52,308 bases of DNA, taken from positions 1-52,308 of the forward strand of contig JACPEH010000026.1 of the NCBI GenBank assembly GCA_016183655.1, given 5' to 3'. Source of the DNA: Rhodocyclales bacterium (GTDB lineage: Bacteria > Pseudomonadota > Gammaproteobacteria > Burkholderiales > Rhodocyclaceae). Below the pieces are notes generated by a model. That model searched no databases and was not told the DNA's origin. It saw only the letters and a program-made list of their open reading frames with translations. Positions 8,211-15,684 of the stretch are shown here, piece after piece (within the stretch, counting starts at the first letter, position 1; each line of letters begins with the position of its first letter). The translations under genes were made by a program, and so were the position numbers.

Positions 8211-8657
8211 TTACCCGATGATGAACAGCGGCTCGCCGAATTCCACCGGCTGGCCGTTCTCGACCAGGATGGCCTTGATCGTGCCGGAGGTGTCGGCCTC
8301 GATTTCGTTGAGCAGCTTCATCGCCTCGATGATGCACAGCGTATCGCCTTCCTTGACCGTCTGGCCGACCTCGACGAAGGGTTCGGAGCCGGGGCTGGAC
8401 GAGCGGTAGAAGGTGCCGACCATCGGTGCCTTGACCGCATGGCCCTCCGGCTCGTCGTCTAGATCGAGCGACGAGGCGCCGGCCGCCGGCGCGGCCATCG
8501 GCATCGGGGCGGGCGCCGGCATCATGTAGGTCTGGCCGGCCGGGGCGGCGACATGCTTGGCGATGCGCACCTTCTCTTCGCCCTCGGTGACTTCCAGTTC
8601 GGAGATGCCCGATTCCTGGACGAGGTCGATCAGTTTCTTGAGCTTTCTGAGATCCAT
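8211..8657 (-). CDS. accB: Acetyl-CoA carboxylase biotin carboxyl carrier protein AccB
   Basis: The 148-residue carrier starts at the ATG at 8657 ([16 protein letters not shown]), preceded by AGGGAGAAA. It has the standard layout: an N-terminal helix, a Pro/Ala-rich linker ([16 protein letters not shown]), and a C-terminal biotinyl domain with [12 protein letters not shown], in which the Lys is biotinylated by BirA. It carries carboxybiotin between AccC and the carboxyltransferase. It precedes accC in the same operon. Confidence 0.97.
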   Translation of the reverse strand: MDLRKLKKLIDLVQESGISELEVTEGEEKVRIAKHVAAPAGQTYMMPAPAPMPMAAPAAGASSLDLDDEPEGHAVKAPMVGTFYRSSSPGSEPFVEVGQTVKEGDTLCIIEAMKLLNEIEADTSGTIKAILVENGQPVEFGEPLFIIG

Positions 8658-8685
8658 CAATTTCTCCCTACGAAAATACGGTGAT

Positions 8686-8700
8686 GGCCGCAAGGCGGCC
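8686..8700. other. Perfect 6-bp hairpin between aroQ and accB
   Basis: GGCCGC and GCGGCC flank the trinucleotide AAG within the 78-base aroQ-accB gap. There is no T-run, so it is not an ordinary intrinsic terminator. It may stabilise or process the mRNA between aroQ and accBC. A function is not demonstrated. Confidence 0.4.
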
Positions 8701-8735
8701 GGCTGAAGCATTGCCGGGGCGGGCCCGCGGAAACG

Positions 8736-9224
8736 TCAGTCGCTGTTGAGCTTGTTGAGCAGGTATTCCAGCGCGAGCAGATAACCTTCGCTGCCGAGGC
8801 CGGAGATGACGCCAATGGCCAGGTCCGAGAAATAGGAGTGCTGGCGGAACGGTTCCCGCGCGTGCACGTTGGACAGGTGCACTTCAACGAAGGGGATGGC
8901 GACGGCAGCGATCGCGTCGCGCAGCGCGACGCTGGTATGCGTGTAGGCCGCCGGGTTGATGACGATGTAGCGCACGCCCTCGCCACGCGCGGCGTGGATG
9001 CGTTCGATCAGCGCCCCTTCGTGGTTGCTCTGGAAGGCTTCCAGTTCGACGCCGGCGGCTTCGGCGCGCCGCGACAGTGCGCGGTTGATGTCGGCCAGCG
9101 TCGCTGCGCCGTAGTGCTGGGGTTCGCGGGTGCCGAGCAGGTTCAGGTTCGGTCCGTGAATTACCAGCAGCTTCGCTGCAGAGGGGGTTTCGCTCGTCTT
9201 GGAAGCGGTTTTTTGCTTCTTCAT
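8736..9224 (-). CDS. aroQ: 3-dehydroquinate dehydratase, type II
   Basis: This 162-residue enzyme converts 3-dehydroquinate to 3-dehydroshikimate in the shikimate pathway. It shows [17 protein letters not shown] near residue 24 (catalytic Tyr in the flexible loop, Arg for substrate binding), [16 protein letters not shown] near 63, [18 protein letters not shown] near 88 and [17 protein letters not shown] near 112 (catalytic His region). The charged N-terminal extension of about 16 residues before KLLVIHGPN is longer than in E. coli-type relatives, so the start could be slightly internal. aroQ-accB-accC is a common gene order in betaproteobacteria. Confidence 0.95.
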   Translation of the reverse strand: MKKQKTASKTSETPSAAKLLVIHGPNLNLLGTREPQHYGAATLADINRALSRRAEAAGVELEAFQSNHEGALIERIHAARGEGVRYIVINPAAYTHTSVALRDAIAAVAIPFVEVHLSNVHAREPFRQHSYFSDLAIGVISGLGSEGYLLALEYLLNKLNSD

Positions 9225-9403
9225 GGCGGCAAGTTTGCCGTAAATCGCCGCAACTTGTCCAGTTGCGCATCACGGGCTGATGAATCGGCATTGTTCGCTG
9301 CGTCGGCGAGCCGGTGCTGCCAGTCGGTTTTTGCGAAGGTCTTCGGCGGGATTTTCTTATGGCGGCGCGATCGGCGCAAAATGTCGCCAGATCGCCGCAG
9401 GTT

Positions 9404-9994
9404 CTATTTTTGCTCCGCCTGTCCGGCAAGGATTTTCCGGACGGCGGCGAGGCGGGCCCGTTCGCGCGGGCGGCCGTCGCGGCCCTTGGGGGAGGTGCGT
9501 TCGTCGAGCGCCGGGTAGATCACCAGATTGGCTACGGCGTCGTCGGAGTCGACGACCAGCACCGCTTCCGCCCGGTCGTTGCGCGGAGTGGCGTGCTCAT
9601 AGGGGATGCCGCGGTTGAGCAGGAAGATCTCAACTTCCTTGGCGCTGTCGGCGAAGAGCTGCAGGTCGATCTCGGCGAAACGCCCGGCGGTTCCTTCCAG
9701 GACGGAGCCTGTCAGATAGGGGCGAAATTCCAGCAGGATCTCCATTAATTCGGCTGCTTTTTGCCGAAGATGGGTGATTCTTTCGATCTGTTCCCCGTCC
9801 TGGAAAACCGCCTGCCATTCGCGCAGCGCATCGTCCAGCTCGCCGTTGGTCGGCAGCGGCGTCCCGTCCGGCAGCCCCAGTTGGCGCAGGGCCTTGCGCT
9901 TGGCCTGGGTATAGTCGGTCATGCCGTCCTCGGCGATCAGCCGGGCGGCGGCGCTGCAGATGATGGCGCGGGTGCGGTCGAGCCGGTGGGGCAT
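9404..9994 (-). CDS. Conserved hypothetical protein, nucleotidyltransferase-like
   Basis: This 196-residue protein resembles a betaproteobacterial family of unknown function found near mpl. Its first 60 residues (ARLIAEDGMTDYTQAKRKAL) look like a small helical domain. Residues about 90-140 (RPYLTGSVLEGTAGRFAEID followed by LQLFADSAKEVEIFLL) have the GS-x(n)-D-x-D pattern of minimal nucleotidyltransferases, with acidic residues around EIDLQLFAD. An activity is not established. ATG 9994 keeps the whole conserved N-terminus; ATG 9922 has a better upstream GAGGA and is the alternative. It is transcribed divergently from mpl. Confidence 0.8.
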   Translation of the reverse strand: MPHRLDRTRAIICSAAARLIAEDGMTDYTQAKRKALRQLGLPDGTPLPTNGELDDALREWQAVFQDGEQIERITHLRQKAAELMEILLEFRPYLTGSVLEGTAGRFAEIDLQLFADSAKEVEIFLLNRGIPYEHATPRNDRAEAVLVVDSDDAVANLVIYPALDERTSPKGRDGRPRERARLAAVRKILAGQAEQK

Positions 9995-10078
9995 GGAGGG
10001 CGTCCGGAGGGGAGGGGCTGCTGCGACGAGTGTACAATGCGGCCTGCCTTTTGGCCATTTCTACGCGGGAATCACGGC

Positions 10079-11425
10079 ATGCACATTCACATCCTCGGCA
10101 TCTGCGGCACCTTCATGGGTGGCATCGCCCAGCTCGCGCGGGCGGCCGGGCACCGGGTCACGGGCTGCGACACCGGCGTCTATCCGCCGATGAGTACGCA
10201 GCTGGAGGCTTCGGGGATCGAGCTGATCGAGGGCTACGACCCGGTGCAGGTCGATCTCGCACCGGATGTCTTCGTTATCGGCAATGCCGTCTCGCGCGGC
10301 AATCCGCTGCTTGAAGAGATCCTCGACCGGGGGCTGCCCTACGTTTCGGGGCCGCAGTGGCTGGCCGACCACGTGCTGCGCGACAAATGGGTGCTGGCGG
10401 TGGCGGGAACCCACGGCAAGACGACGACCAGTGCGATGCTGGCGTGGATTCTTGAGGATGCGGGCATGGCACCCGGTTTCCTGATCGGCGGCGTGCCGAT
10501 GAACTTCGGGGTCTCGGCGCGGCTCGGCGAAACGCCCTTCTTCGTGATCGAGGCCGACGAATACGACACGGCCTTCTGCGACAAGCGCTCCAAATTCGTC
10601 CACTACCGCCCGCGGACCGCGGTGCTGAACAACCTTGAATTTGATCATGCGGATATCTTCGCTGATCTGGCGGCGATCGAGACGCAATTCCACCATCTGG
10701 TGCGCACCTTGCCGCGTTCCGGCCTGATCGTCGCCAATGCCGCCGAGGCCAGCCTGGGGCGCGTGCTAGCGCGCGGCGCGTGGACGCCGGTCGAGCGCTT
10801 CAACGCCGCCGACGCCTGGCGCGCCGAAGGCGACGATGCCAGCGGCCGCCTGGCGCTGTTCAATGGCGCCGAGGCAATCGGCGAAACGCAGTGGGCGCTG
10901 ACCGGCGCGCACAATCGGGCCAACGCCGTCGCCGCGCTACTCGCTGCGCGCCACGTCGGCGTATCGCCGGACAAGGGGCTGGCTGCGCTGTCGCGCTTCG
11001 GGAGCGTCAAGCGGCGCATGGAAGTGCGCGGCGTCGCCGGCGGCGTCACCGTGTATGACGACTTCGCGCACCATCCGACGGCGATCGCCACCACCGTCGC
11101 CGGCCTGCGGCGCAAGGTCGGGGCGGCGCGCATCCTGGCCGTGCTCGAACCGCGTTCGAACACGATGAAGCTGGGGGTGATGAAGGAGCAGCTGCCGGGT
11201 AGCCTGGCCGACGCCGACGCGGTGTTCTGCTACGCCGCCAATCTCGGCTGGGACGCTGCCGCGGCACTGGCGCCGATGGGGGCGAAAGCCTGCGTCGAGG
11301 ACGACCTCGCCCGGCTGGTGGCGCGGATCGCCGAGGCGGCGCGCCCCGGCGACCACGTGCTGGTGATGAGCAACGGCGGCTTCGGCGGCATCCACGACAA
11401 GCTGCTGCAGGCACTGGCGGCCTGA
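10079..11425 (+). CDS. mpl: UDP-N-acetylmuramate:L-alanyl-gamma-D-glutamyl-meso-diaminopimelate ligase Mpl
   Basis: The 448-residue enzyme ligates the recycled tripeptide to UDP-MurNAc, returning murein turnover products to peptidoglycan synthesis. It starts MHIHILGICGTFMGGIAQLA, the dinucleotide-like N-terminal fold of Mur ligases. It has the ATP-binding loop AGTHGKTTTSAMLAW near residue 109, FFVIEADEYDTAFCDKRSKF near 155 (metal-binding Glu) and YDDFAHHPTAIATT near 325, which separates Mpl from MurC. ATG 10079 is chosen because the open frame upstream has no family sequence. A TACAAT at 10033-10038 could be a -10 box, without a clear -35. Confidence 0.95.
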   Translation: MHIHILGICGTFMGGIAQLARAAGHRVTGCDTGVYPPMSTQLEASGIELIEGYDPVQVDLAPDVFVIGNAVSRGNPLLEEILDRGLPYVSGPQWLADHVLRDKWVLAVAGTHGKTTTSAMLAWILEDAGMAPGFLIGGVPMNFGVSARLGETPFFVIEADEYDTAFCDKRSKFVHYRPRTAVLNNLEFDHADIFADLAAIETQFHHLVRTLPRSGLIVANAAEASLGRVLARGAWTPVERFNAADAWRAEGDDASGRLALFNGAEAIGETQWALTGAHNRANAVAALLAARHVGVSPDKGLAALSRFGSVKRRMEVRGVAGGVTVYDDFAHHPTAIATTVAGLRRKVGAARILAVLEPRSNTMKLGVMKEQLPGSLADADAVFCYAANLGWDAAAALAPMGAKACVEDDLARLVARIAEAARPGDHVLVMSNGGFGGIHDKLLQALAA

Positions 11426-11451
11426 GCCGCCCCGCGGCGAGCGACGGGCGC

Positions 11452-11500
11452 TTAGCCGCACCCCAGGAGTACTTGTTCGCGAAGGGCTCGCGCCCTTCGC
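11452..11500 (-). repeat. Stop-codon-anchored repeat unit after cyoE
   Basis: A single 49-bp unit follows the cyoE TGA (11501-11503). Reading leftward it has a perfect stem-loop (GCGAAGGGC, loop GCGA, GCCCTTCGC), then GAAC, the conserved core AAGTACTCCTGGGGTGCG, and GC-TAA, recreating a stop codon. The architecture matches the units after the lipoprotein gene and rpoH. The stem-loop itself could act as a terminator or mRNA-end stabiliser for cyoE, although no T-run follows. Confidence 0.75.
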
Positions 11501-12397
11501 TCAGGCGAACAGGCGGTCGGCGAACAGCGCCGCGAAGAGCAGCGTCAGGTAGACGATCGAGTAGCGGAAGGTGCGCTTGGCCAGCGCGTCGCTGTATTTG
11601 CGGTAGAGGGCGACGGCGTAGGCGATGAAGCCGAGGTTGAGCAGCGTCACCGCGGCCAGGTAGAACCAGCCGCTCATGCCGAGCGTGAACGGGACCACCG
11701 TCGACGCCGCCATCATGAACGTATAGAGCAGGATGTGCTGGCAGGTGAAGGGGATGCCGTGCGTCACCGGCAGCATCGGCAGGCCGCTCTTCTCGTAGTC
11801 GGCGATGCGGTAGCAGGCCAGCGACCAGAAGTGCGGCGGCGTCCACAGGAAGATGATCAGGAACAGCGCCAGCGGTTCGGCGGAGACGCTGCCGGTCATC
11901 GCCGCCCAGCCGAGCACCGGCGGCATCGCGCCGGAGGCGCCGCCGATGACGATGTTCATCGGCGTCATCGGCTTCAGCAGCGCGGTGTAGATCACCGCAT
12001 AGCCGACGAAGGTGGCGAAGGTCAGCCACATCGTCAGTTCGTTCACGAAGCTGTGCAGCAGCCAGAGGCCGGCGCCGCCGAGCAGGAAGGCGAGCGTCAG
12101 CGTGGCCTTGGTCGAGGCTTCGCCGCGCGCGGTGGCGCGGGCGCGGGTGCGCGCCATCAGCGCGTCGATGGTGCGCTCGACCAGGCAGTTGATCGCCGCC
12201 GCGGCGCAGGCGACGAGGCCGATGCCGAGCGAGGCGACGAGGAACAGCTGCAGCGGCGGCAGTTCGCGCGCGGGCAGCAGCATGCCGATCATCGCCGTGA
12301 ACACGATCAGGCTGTTGACGCGCGGCTTGCACAGTTCGGCGAAAGCGGCGAGCCGCTGCGCAAGCGTCGGGGTGGCGGTGTGGCTGTGGCCTTGCAT
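11501..12397 (-). CDS. cyoE: Protoheme IX farnesyltransferase (heme O synthase)
   Basis: This 298-residue UbiA-superfamily integral membrane protein transfers the farnesyl group to heme B, making heme O, the precursor of heme A for the oxidase encoded just upstream. Motifs are [20 protein letters not shown] near residue 75 (Asp-rich prenyl-diphosphate site), and [12 protein letters not shown] near 188 in the second Asp motif. About nine membrane segments are apparent. It follows the SCO-like gene by 10 bases in the cox operon. Heme A synthase (ctaA), often next to it, is not in this cluster. Confidence 0.95.
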   Translation of the reverse strand: MQGHSHTATPTLAQRLAAFAELCKPRVNSLIVFTAMIGMLLPARELPPLQLFLVASLGIGLVACAAAAINCLVERTIDALMARTRARATARGEASTKATLTLAFLLGGAGLWLLHSFVNELTMWLTFATFVGYAVIYTALLKPMTPMNIVIGGASGAMPPVLGWAAMTGSVSAEPLALFLIIFLWTPPHFWSLACYRIADYEKSGLPMLPVTHGIPFTCQHILLYTFMMAASTVVPFTLGMSGWFYLAAVTLLNLGFIAYAVALYRKYSDALAKRTFRYSIVYLTLLFAALFADRLFA

Positions 12398-12407
12398 GGC
12401 GAGCGGT

Positions 12408-12992
12408 CTACCCTATCCAGGAATATTTCAGAAGCCGTTCGAGGTCGGCGCGGACGCCCTTGGGGTCGGCCTCGGGCGCGTATTGCATCATCAGGTTGCC
12501 GGCCGGGTCAACCACAAAGAGGCGGTGCCGTGTGCCGGGCATCAGCACCGCCTGCCAGCCGGGCGGCGGCGCGCTGACGACGAGGTCCGGCTGCTGTGCC
12601 TGCAGCGCCGCCAGTGCCGGCGTCGGCGTTGCCGTGAGGACGATGCGGCGCAGGCGGCTCATCTCGCGGTTGAGCGAGACCTGGATCGCGCGCGTCTGTT
12701 CGGCGAGGGCGACGCAGGCCGCGTCGCACGGCGCGTCGCCGGCGATCAGCAGCAGCCATTTGCCGTTCGCCTGCGTCGCAACGGAGGCACCGAGCGCGGC
12801 CACCGGCAGCGGGCGCGGCGGCTGCACCAGCTGGCCGTGGTTGCTGGTCTTCGCCGGGCGCCAGCCGAACAGATACAGGCCGCCGCCGACCGCGATCGGC
12901 AGCAGGAAGATCAGCAGGGTCAGCAGCAGCGCGCGCTGGCCGGAGGTGATCCGGGCCGTGGGCGTCAGCAGCGGCGAGGCGGGGGCGCTCAT
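12408..12992 (-). CDS. SCO1-like thioredoxin-fold membrane protein of the oxidase cluster
   Basis: The 194-residue protein has an N-terminal membrane anchor ([20 protein letters not shown], about residues 19-38) and an outside domain with [20 protein letters not shown] near residue 90. The CxxxC spacing is the copper-ligand arrangement of SCO1/SenC proteins, here in a thioredoxin-like context, with [16 protein letters not shown] towards the C-terminus. It probably helps insert CuA copper or keeps it reduced, but the protein is shorter and more divergent than classical SCO1. ATG 12992 overlaps the SURF1 stop as ATGA, which fixes the start. Confidence 0.75.
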   Translation of the reverse strand: MSAPASPLLTPTARITSGQRALLLTLLIFLLPIAVGGGLYLFGWRPAKTSNHGQLVQPPRPLPVAALGASVATQANGKWLLLIAGDAPCDAACVALAEQTRAIQVSLNREMSRLRRIVLTATPTPALAALQAQQPDLVVSAPPPGWQAVLMPGTRHRLFVVDPAGNLMMQYAPEADPKGVRADLERLLKYSWIG

Positions 12993-13834
12993 CGCCTGGT
13001 CAGCCACGGGCGCAGCAGGAAGAACAGCCAGATGCCGAGCGTCGCCGCGGCGAAGCCGAACCACTGCCAGGCGTAGCCGACGTGCCGCTCGATGCGCTCG
13101 TCCGGGCGCGGCCAGTCGCGGACGAAGCCGCCGGTGCCGTCCGGGTCGAGCTGCAGCACCACCGGCTGCAGCGGGAAGTCCGTCGCCTGCCGGTAGCGGG
13201 CGAGGTCGAGGTTCTGCCAGACCGGCATCGCCGGCGATTCCCAGCCGCCGCCGGCCGGCTCGGCGGCCAGCGTGAAGAAGCGGTTGCCGGGAACGATCGC
13301 GGTGGCGGTCAGTTCGACCGCTCCGGCCGGCGTCGCGATCGCCGGCAGCTGCCGGCGGTCGGGGCCGGCCGGCACCCAGCCGCGATTGACCAGCACGCGC
13401 ATGCCGTTCGCGCCGTTTGCGTCGCCGCTGCCGATGCGCAGCGGCGTCAGCACGTGGTAGCCGGCCTGTTCGCGGTGCACGCGGTTGTCGATCAGGATCT
13501 GCCGCTGCGGTTCATAAACGCCGCGCACGCTGACGCGGCGGTAGCGCATCGCTTCCGCGTCTACCGGCGTTGTCGTCAGCGGCAGCGGCGCTTCCTTGGC
13601 GCGGCTGTCGAGCAACGCCTGCCGCGCCTCCTTCACCGCCGCCTTGTTCCATTGCCACTGGCCGAGCGAGACGAAGACCGGCACCAGCAGCGCGACCAGC
13701 GCGCCGCCGCCGAAGACGACGAAGCGGCGCGAGACGGGGCGGGCCGTCGCCGCCGTGCCGCGCACGGCGCTTGCCGGAACTTCGCCCGCTGCGGCATGCT
13801 CCAACGGGTTCGACTCCTTGCGGACTTTCCCCAT
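12989..13834 (-). CDS. SURF1-family cytochrome oxidase biogenesis protein
   Basis: SURF1-family proteins help assemble cytochrome c oxidase, probably by delivering heme a. The layout is diagnostic: one N-terminal helix (FVVFGGGALVALLVPVFVSL), LGQWQWNKAAVKEARQALL immediately after, the central RVSVRGVYEPQRQILIDNRV, VLVNRGWVPAGPDR, and a C-terminal helix (YAWQWFGFAAATLGIWLFFL). With ATG 13834 the protein has 281 residues; an ATG at 13870 would add 12 more and a start closer to the first helix is possible. ATG 13834 shares a CATG palindrome with the start of the opposite DUF2909 gene, so both starts cannot have normal leaders at once. Confidence 0.85.
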   Translation of the reverse strand: MGKVRKESNPLEHAAAGEVPASAVRGTAATARPVSRRFVVFGGGALVALLVPVFVSLGQWQWNKAAVKEARQALLDSRAKEAPLPLTTTPVDAEAMRYRRVSVRGVYEPQRQILIDNRVHREQAGYHVLTPLRIGSGDANGANGMRVLVNRGWVPAGPDRRQLPAIATPAGAVELTATAIVPGNRFFTLAAEPAGGGWESPAMPVWQNLDLARYRQATDFPLQPVVLQLDPDGTGGFVRDWPRPDERIERHVGYAWQWFGFAAATLGIWLFFLLRPWLTRR

Positions 13835-14033
13835 GATCAAGCTGCTGGTCGTCTTTACGCTGCTCGCCATCGTCGTCAGCCTCTTCTCCGGCCTGTGGTT
13901 CCTCTACCAGGACCGCGGCAGCGGCACCCGCGCCGTGCGGGCGCTCACCGTGCGCATCGGCTTGTCCATCTCGCTGTTCATCCTGCTCCTCGTCTCCTAT
14001 CGCTTCGGCCTGATCCCCGGCTACAGCCAGTAG
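13833..14033 (+). CDS. DUF2909 twin-transmembrane small protein
   Basis: The 66-residue protein has two membrane helices (KLLVVFTLLAIVVSLFSGLW, residues 3-22, and a second at about 42-57) joined by YQDRGSGTRAVRALTVRIGL, the DUF2909 signature. Members lie within betaproteobacterial cytochrome oxidase clusters and are assumed to help assembly, but no function is proven. It is the only gene of the cluster on this strand, begins in the CATG shared with the SURF1 start, and overlaps the 3' end of coxC by 13 bases. No strong ribosome binding site is visible. Confidence 0.8.
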   Translation: MIKLLVVFTLLAIVVSLFSGLWFLYQDRGSGTRAVRALTVRIGLSISLFILLLVSYRFGLIPGYSQ

Positions 14034-14932
14034 ACGAAGACAAAGAGGCCGAGCCAGACCACGTCGACGAAGTGCCAGTACCAGGCGACGCCTTCGAAGG
14101 CGAAGTGGCGCTCCGCCGTGAAGTGGCCCTTCAGGCAGCGTCCGTAGATCACCATCAGCATGATGGCGCCGAGCGTCACGTGGAAGCCGTGGAAGCCGGT
14201 GAGCATGAAGAAGGTCGCGCCGTAGACGCCGGCGCCCATGGTCAGCCCGAGTTCGCTGTAGGCGTGGTGGTATTCCCAGGCCTGGAAACCGAGGAAGACC
14301 ACGCCCAGCGCGATGGTCGCGAACAGGCCGAGGTTCAGCTGCCGGCGGTTGTTCTTCAGCATCGCCCAGTGTGCCCAGGTGATCGTCGCGCCCGAAGTGA
14401 GCAGCAGCGCGGTGTTGATCGCCGGAATGCCCCATGCCCCCATCGGCGCGAAGGCCGGAGCCTTCGGCCCGGCGCCGGCGGCCGGCCAGAGCAGGTCCTT
14501 GTATTCCGGGTAGAGCGTGACGTCGTGGCGCGGCAGCATGGTCAGCAGGTCCGGCACCGAGATGTTGCGCACGTAGAACAGCGCGCCGAAGAAGGCGGCG
14601 AAGAAGGCCACCTCAGAGGCGATGAACCAGATCATCCCGTAGCGGAAGGACTTGTCTTCCCAGTCGCGGTAGGCGCCGCTCTGCGATTCGTAGATGACCT
14701 TGCCGAACCAGCGGAAGAGCACGGTGAGGATGACCCCGACGCCGGCCAGCATCAGCCACGGCCCCGGCGCGAACTTGTTCATCTGCAGGATGAAGCCGAA
14801 GGCCAGCGTGAACAGGCCGCCGGAGAGGATGAAGGGGTAGATCGACGGTTGCGGCACGAAGTAGTGCGCCGCAGGGGTCGCAGCGTTCAGATCGTGCGCC
14901 GTGTCGACGGTAGCAGCATGCGTTTGCGCCAT
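14021..14932 (-). CDS. coxC: Cytochrome c oxidase subunit III
   Basis: This 303-residue membrane protein is subunit III of the aa3-type oxidase. It has the seven-helix pattern of the family, with FIASEVAFFAAFFGALFYVR near residue 105, INTALLLTSGATITWAHWAM near 168, FFMLTGFHGFHVTLGAIMLM near 235 and HFAFEGVAWYWHFVDVVWLG near 270 (the VAWYWHFVDVVW signature). ATG 14932 follows AGGAGTGACC and lies 2 bases after the ctaG stop. Confidence 0.96.
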   Translation of the reverse strand: MAQTHAATVDTAHDLNAATPAAHYFVPQPSIYPFILSGGLFTLAFGFILQMNKFAPGPWLMLAGVGVILTVLFRWFGKVIYESQSGAYRDWEDKSFRYGMIWFIASEVAFFAAFFGALFYVRNISVPDLLTMLPRHDVTLYPEYKDLLWPAAGAGPKAPAFAPMGAWGIPAINTALLLTSGATITWAHWAMLKNNRRQLNLGLFATIALGVVFLGFQAWEYHHAYSELGLTMGAGVYGATFFMLTGFHGFHVTLGAIMLMVIYGRCLKGHFTAERHFAFEGVAWYWHFVDVVWLGLFVFVYWL

Positions 14933-14934
14933 GG

Positions 14935-15546
14935 TCACTCCTGTTTGTTGAGCGCGGTCCGGTCCTGGACGGCGCTGAAGAAGGCATAGGAAAGGGTTAC
15001 GTGCCGGATGTCCGGGTCGATTTCCGGCTTGACGATGAAGGTCAGCGGCATCTCGCGCGATTCGCCCGGGGCCAGCGTCTGCTGCGCGAAGCAGAAGCAT
15101 TCGATTTTGTCGAAATGCTGCGCCGCCTGACCGGGCGTCACGCTCGGCACGGCCTGGCCGGTGACCGGCCGGTCCGAGGTGTTGCGCACCAGGTACTTCA
15201 CCATCTGCATCTCGCCCGGGTGCAGCTCCAGGCTGAAGGTCAGCGGCCGCATGTCCCACGGCAGGCCGGGCATCACCGTGCCGGTGAACTCGACCGTCAC
15301 CGTGCGGCTGCGGTCGATGCGCGACGGCGGCGCGTTGCCGGCCGCGGCCTGGCCCTTGATGCCGCCGAGCGAGAAGCCGCCGAGTCCCTTGTCGCCGGGC
15401 CCGCCTTCGGTCTTGCCGTTGAAGCCGGTGGCGGCGCAGAGCACGTCGTAGAGCGGCACCAGCGCGAAGCCGAAGGCGAAGGCGGCGGCGACGCCGGCGA
15501 GCAGCTTGCCGATCAGCTTGCGGTGGGAGACGGCCGGTGCGGACAT
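14935..15546 (-). CDS. ctaG: Cytochrome c oxidase assembly protein CtaG/Cox11
   Basis: CtaG/Cox11 inserts copper (CuB) into subunit I. The 203-residue protein has one N-terminal membrane anchor (LAGVAAAFAFGFALVPLYDV, residues about 17-36) that ends in the conserved PLYDVLCAATGFNG. The copper-binding CFCF motif lies near residue 150 (KIECFCFAQQTLAPGE), and the domain ends in EIDPDIRHVTLSYAFF. It sits between the small assembly ORF and coxC, as in other betaproteobacteria. Confidence 0.95.
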   Translation of the reverse strand: MSAPAVSHRKLIGKLLAGVAAAFAFGFALVPLYDVLCAATGFNGKTEGGPGDKGLGGFSLGGIKGQAAAGNAPPSRIDRSRTVTVEFTGTVMPGLPWDMRPLTFSLELHPGEMQMVKYLVRNTSDRPVTGQAVPSVTPGQAAQHFDKIECFCFAQQTLAPGESREMPLTFIVKPEIDPDIRHVTLSYAFFSAVQDRTALNKQE

Positions 15547-15554
15547 GGCGGCCT

Positions 15555-15674
15555 CTAGCGGAACCAGAACGCCGCGCCGTAGATGAACAGCGCGACGGCG
15601 CCGATCACCCAGGCCAGCCGCCGGCTGGCGGTGCGGCGGCGGGCGAGTTCGCTTTCGGTCCACGACGGGCTCAT
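15555..15674 (-). CDS. Cytochrome oxidase small assembly protein
   Basis: A 39-residue frame, starting at ATG 15674 behind GAGGAGATG, lies in the 138-base gap between coxA and ctaG. It has a charged N-terminus (MSPSWTESELARRRTASRR) followed by one membrane helix (LAWVIGAVALFIYGAAFWF). Very short single-helix proteins of this type occur at this position in betaproteobacterial oxidase operons. It is too short for reliable homology, but position, ribosome binding site and helix support it. Its role is probably subunit I or CtaG stabilisation. Confidence 0.75.
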   Translation of the reverse strand: MSPSWTESELARRRTASRRLAWVIGAVALFIYGAAFWFR

Positions 15675-15684
15675 GCGCATCTCC

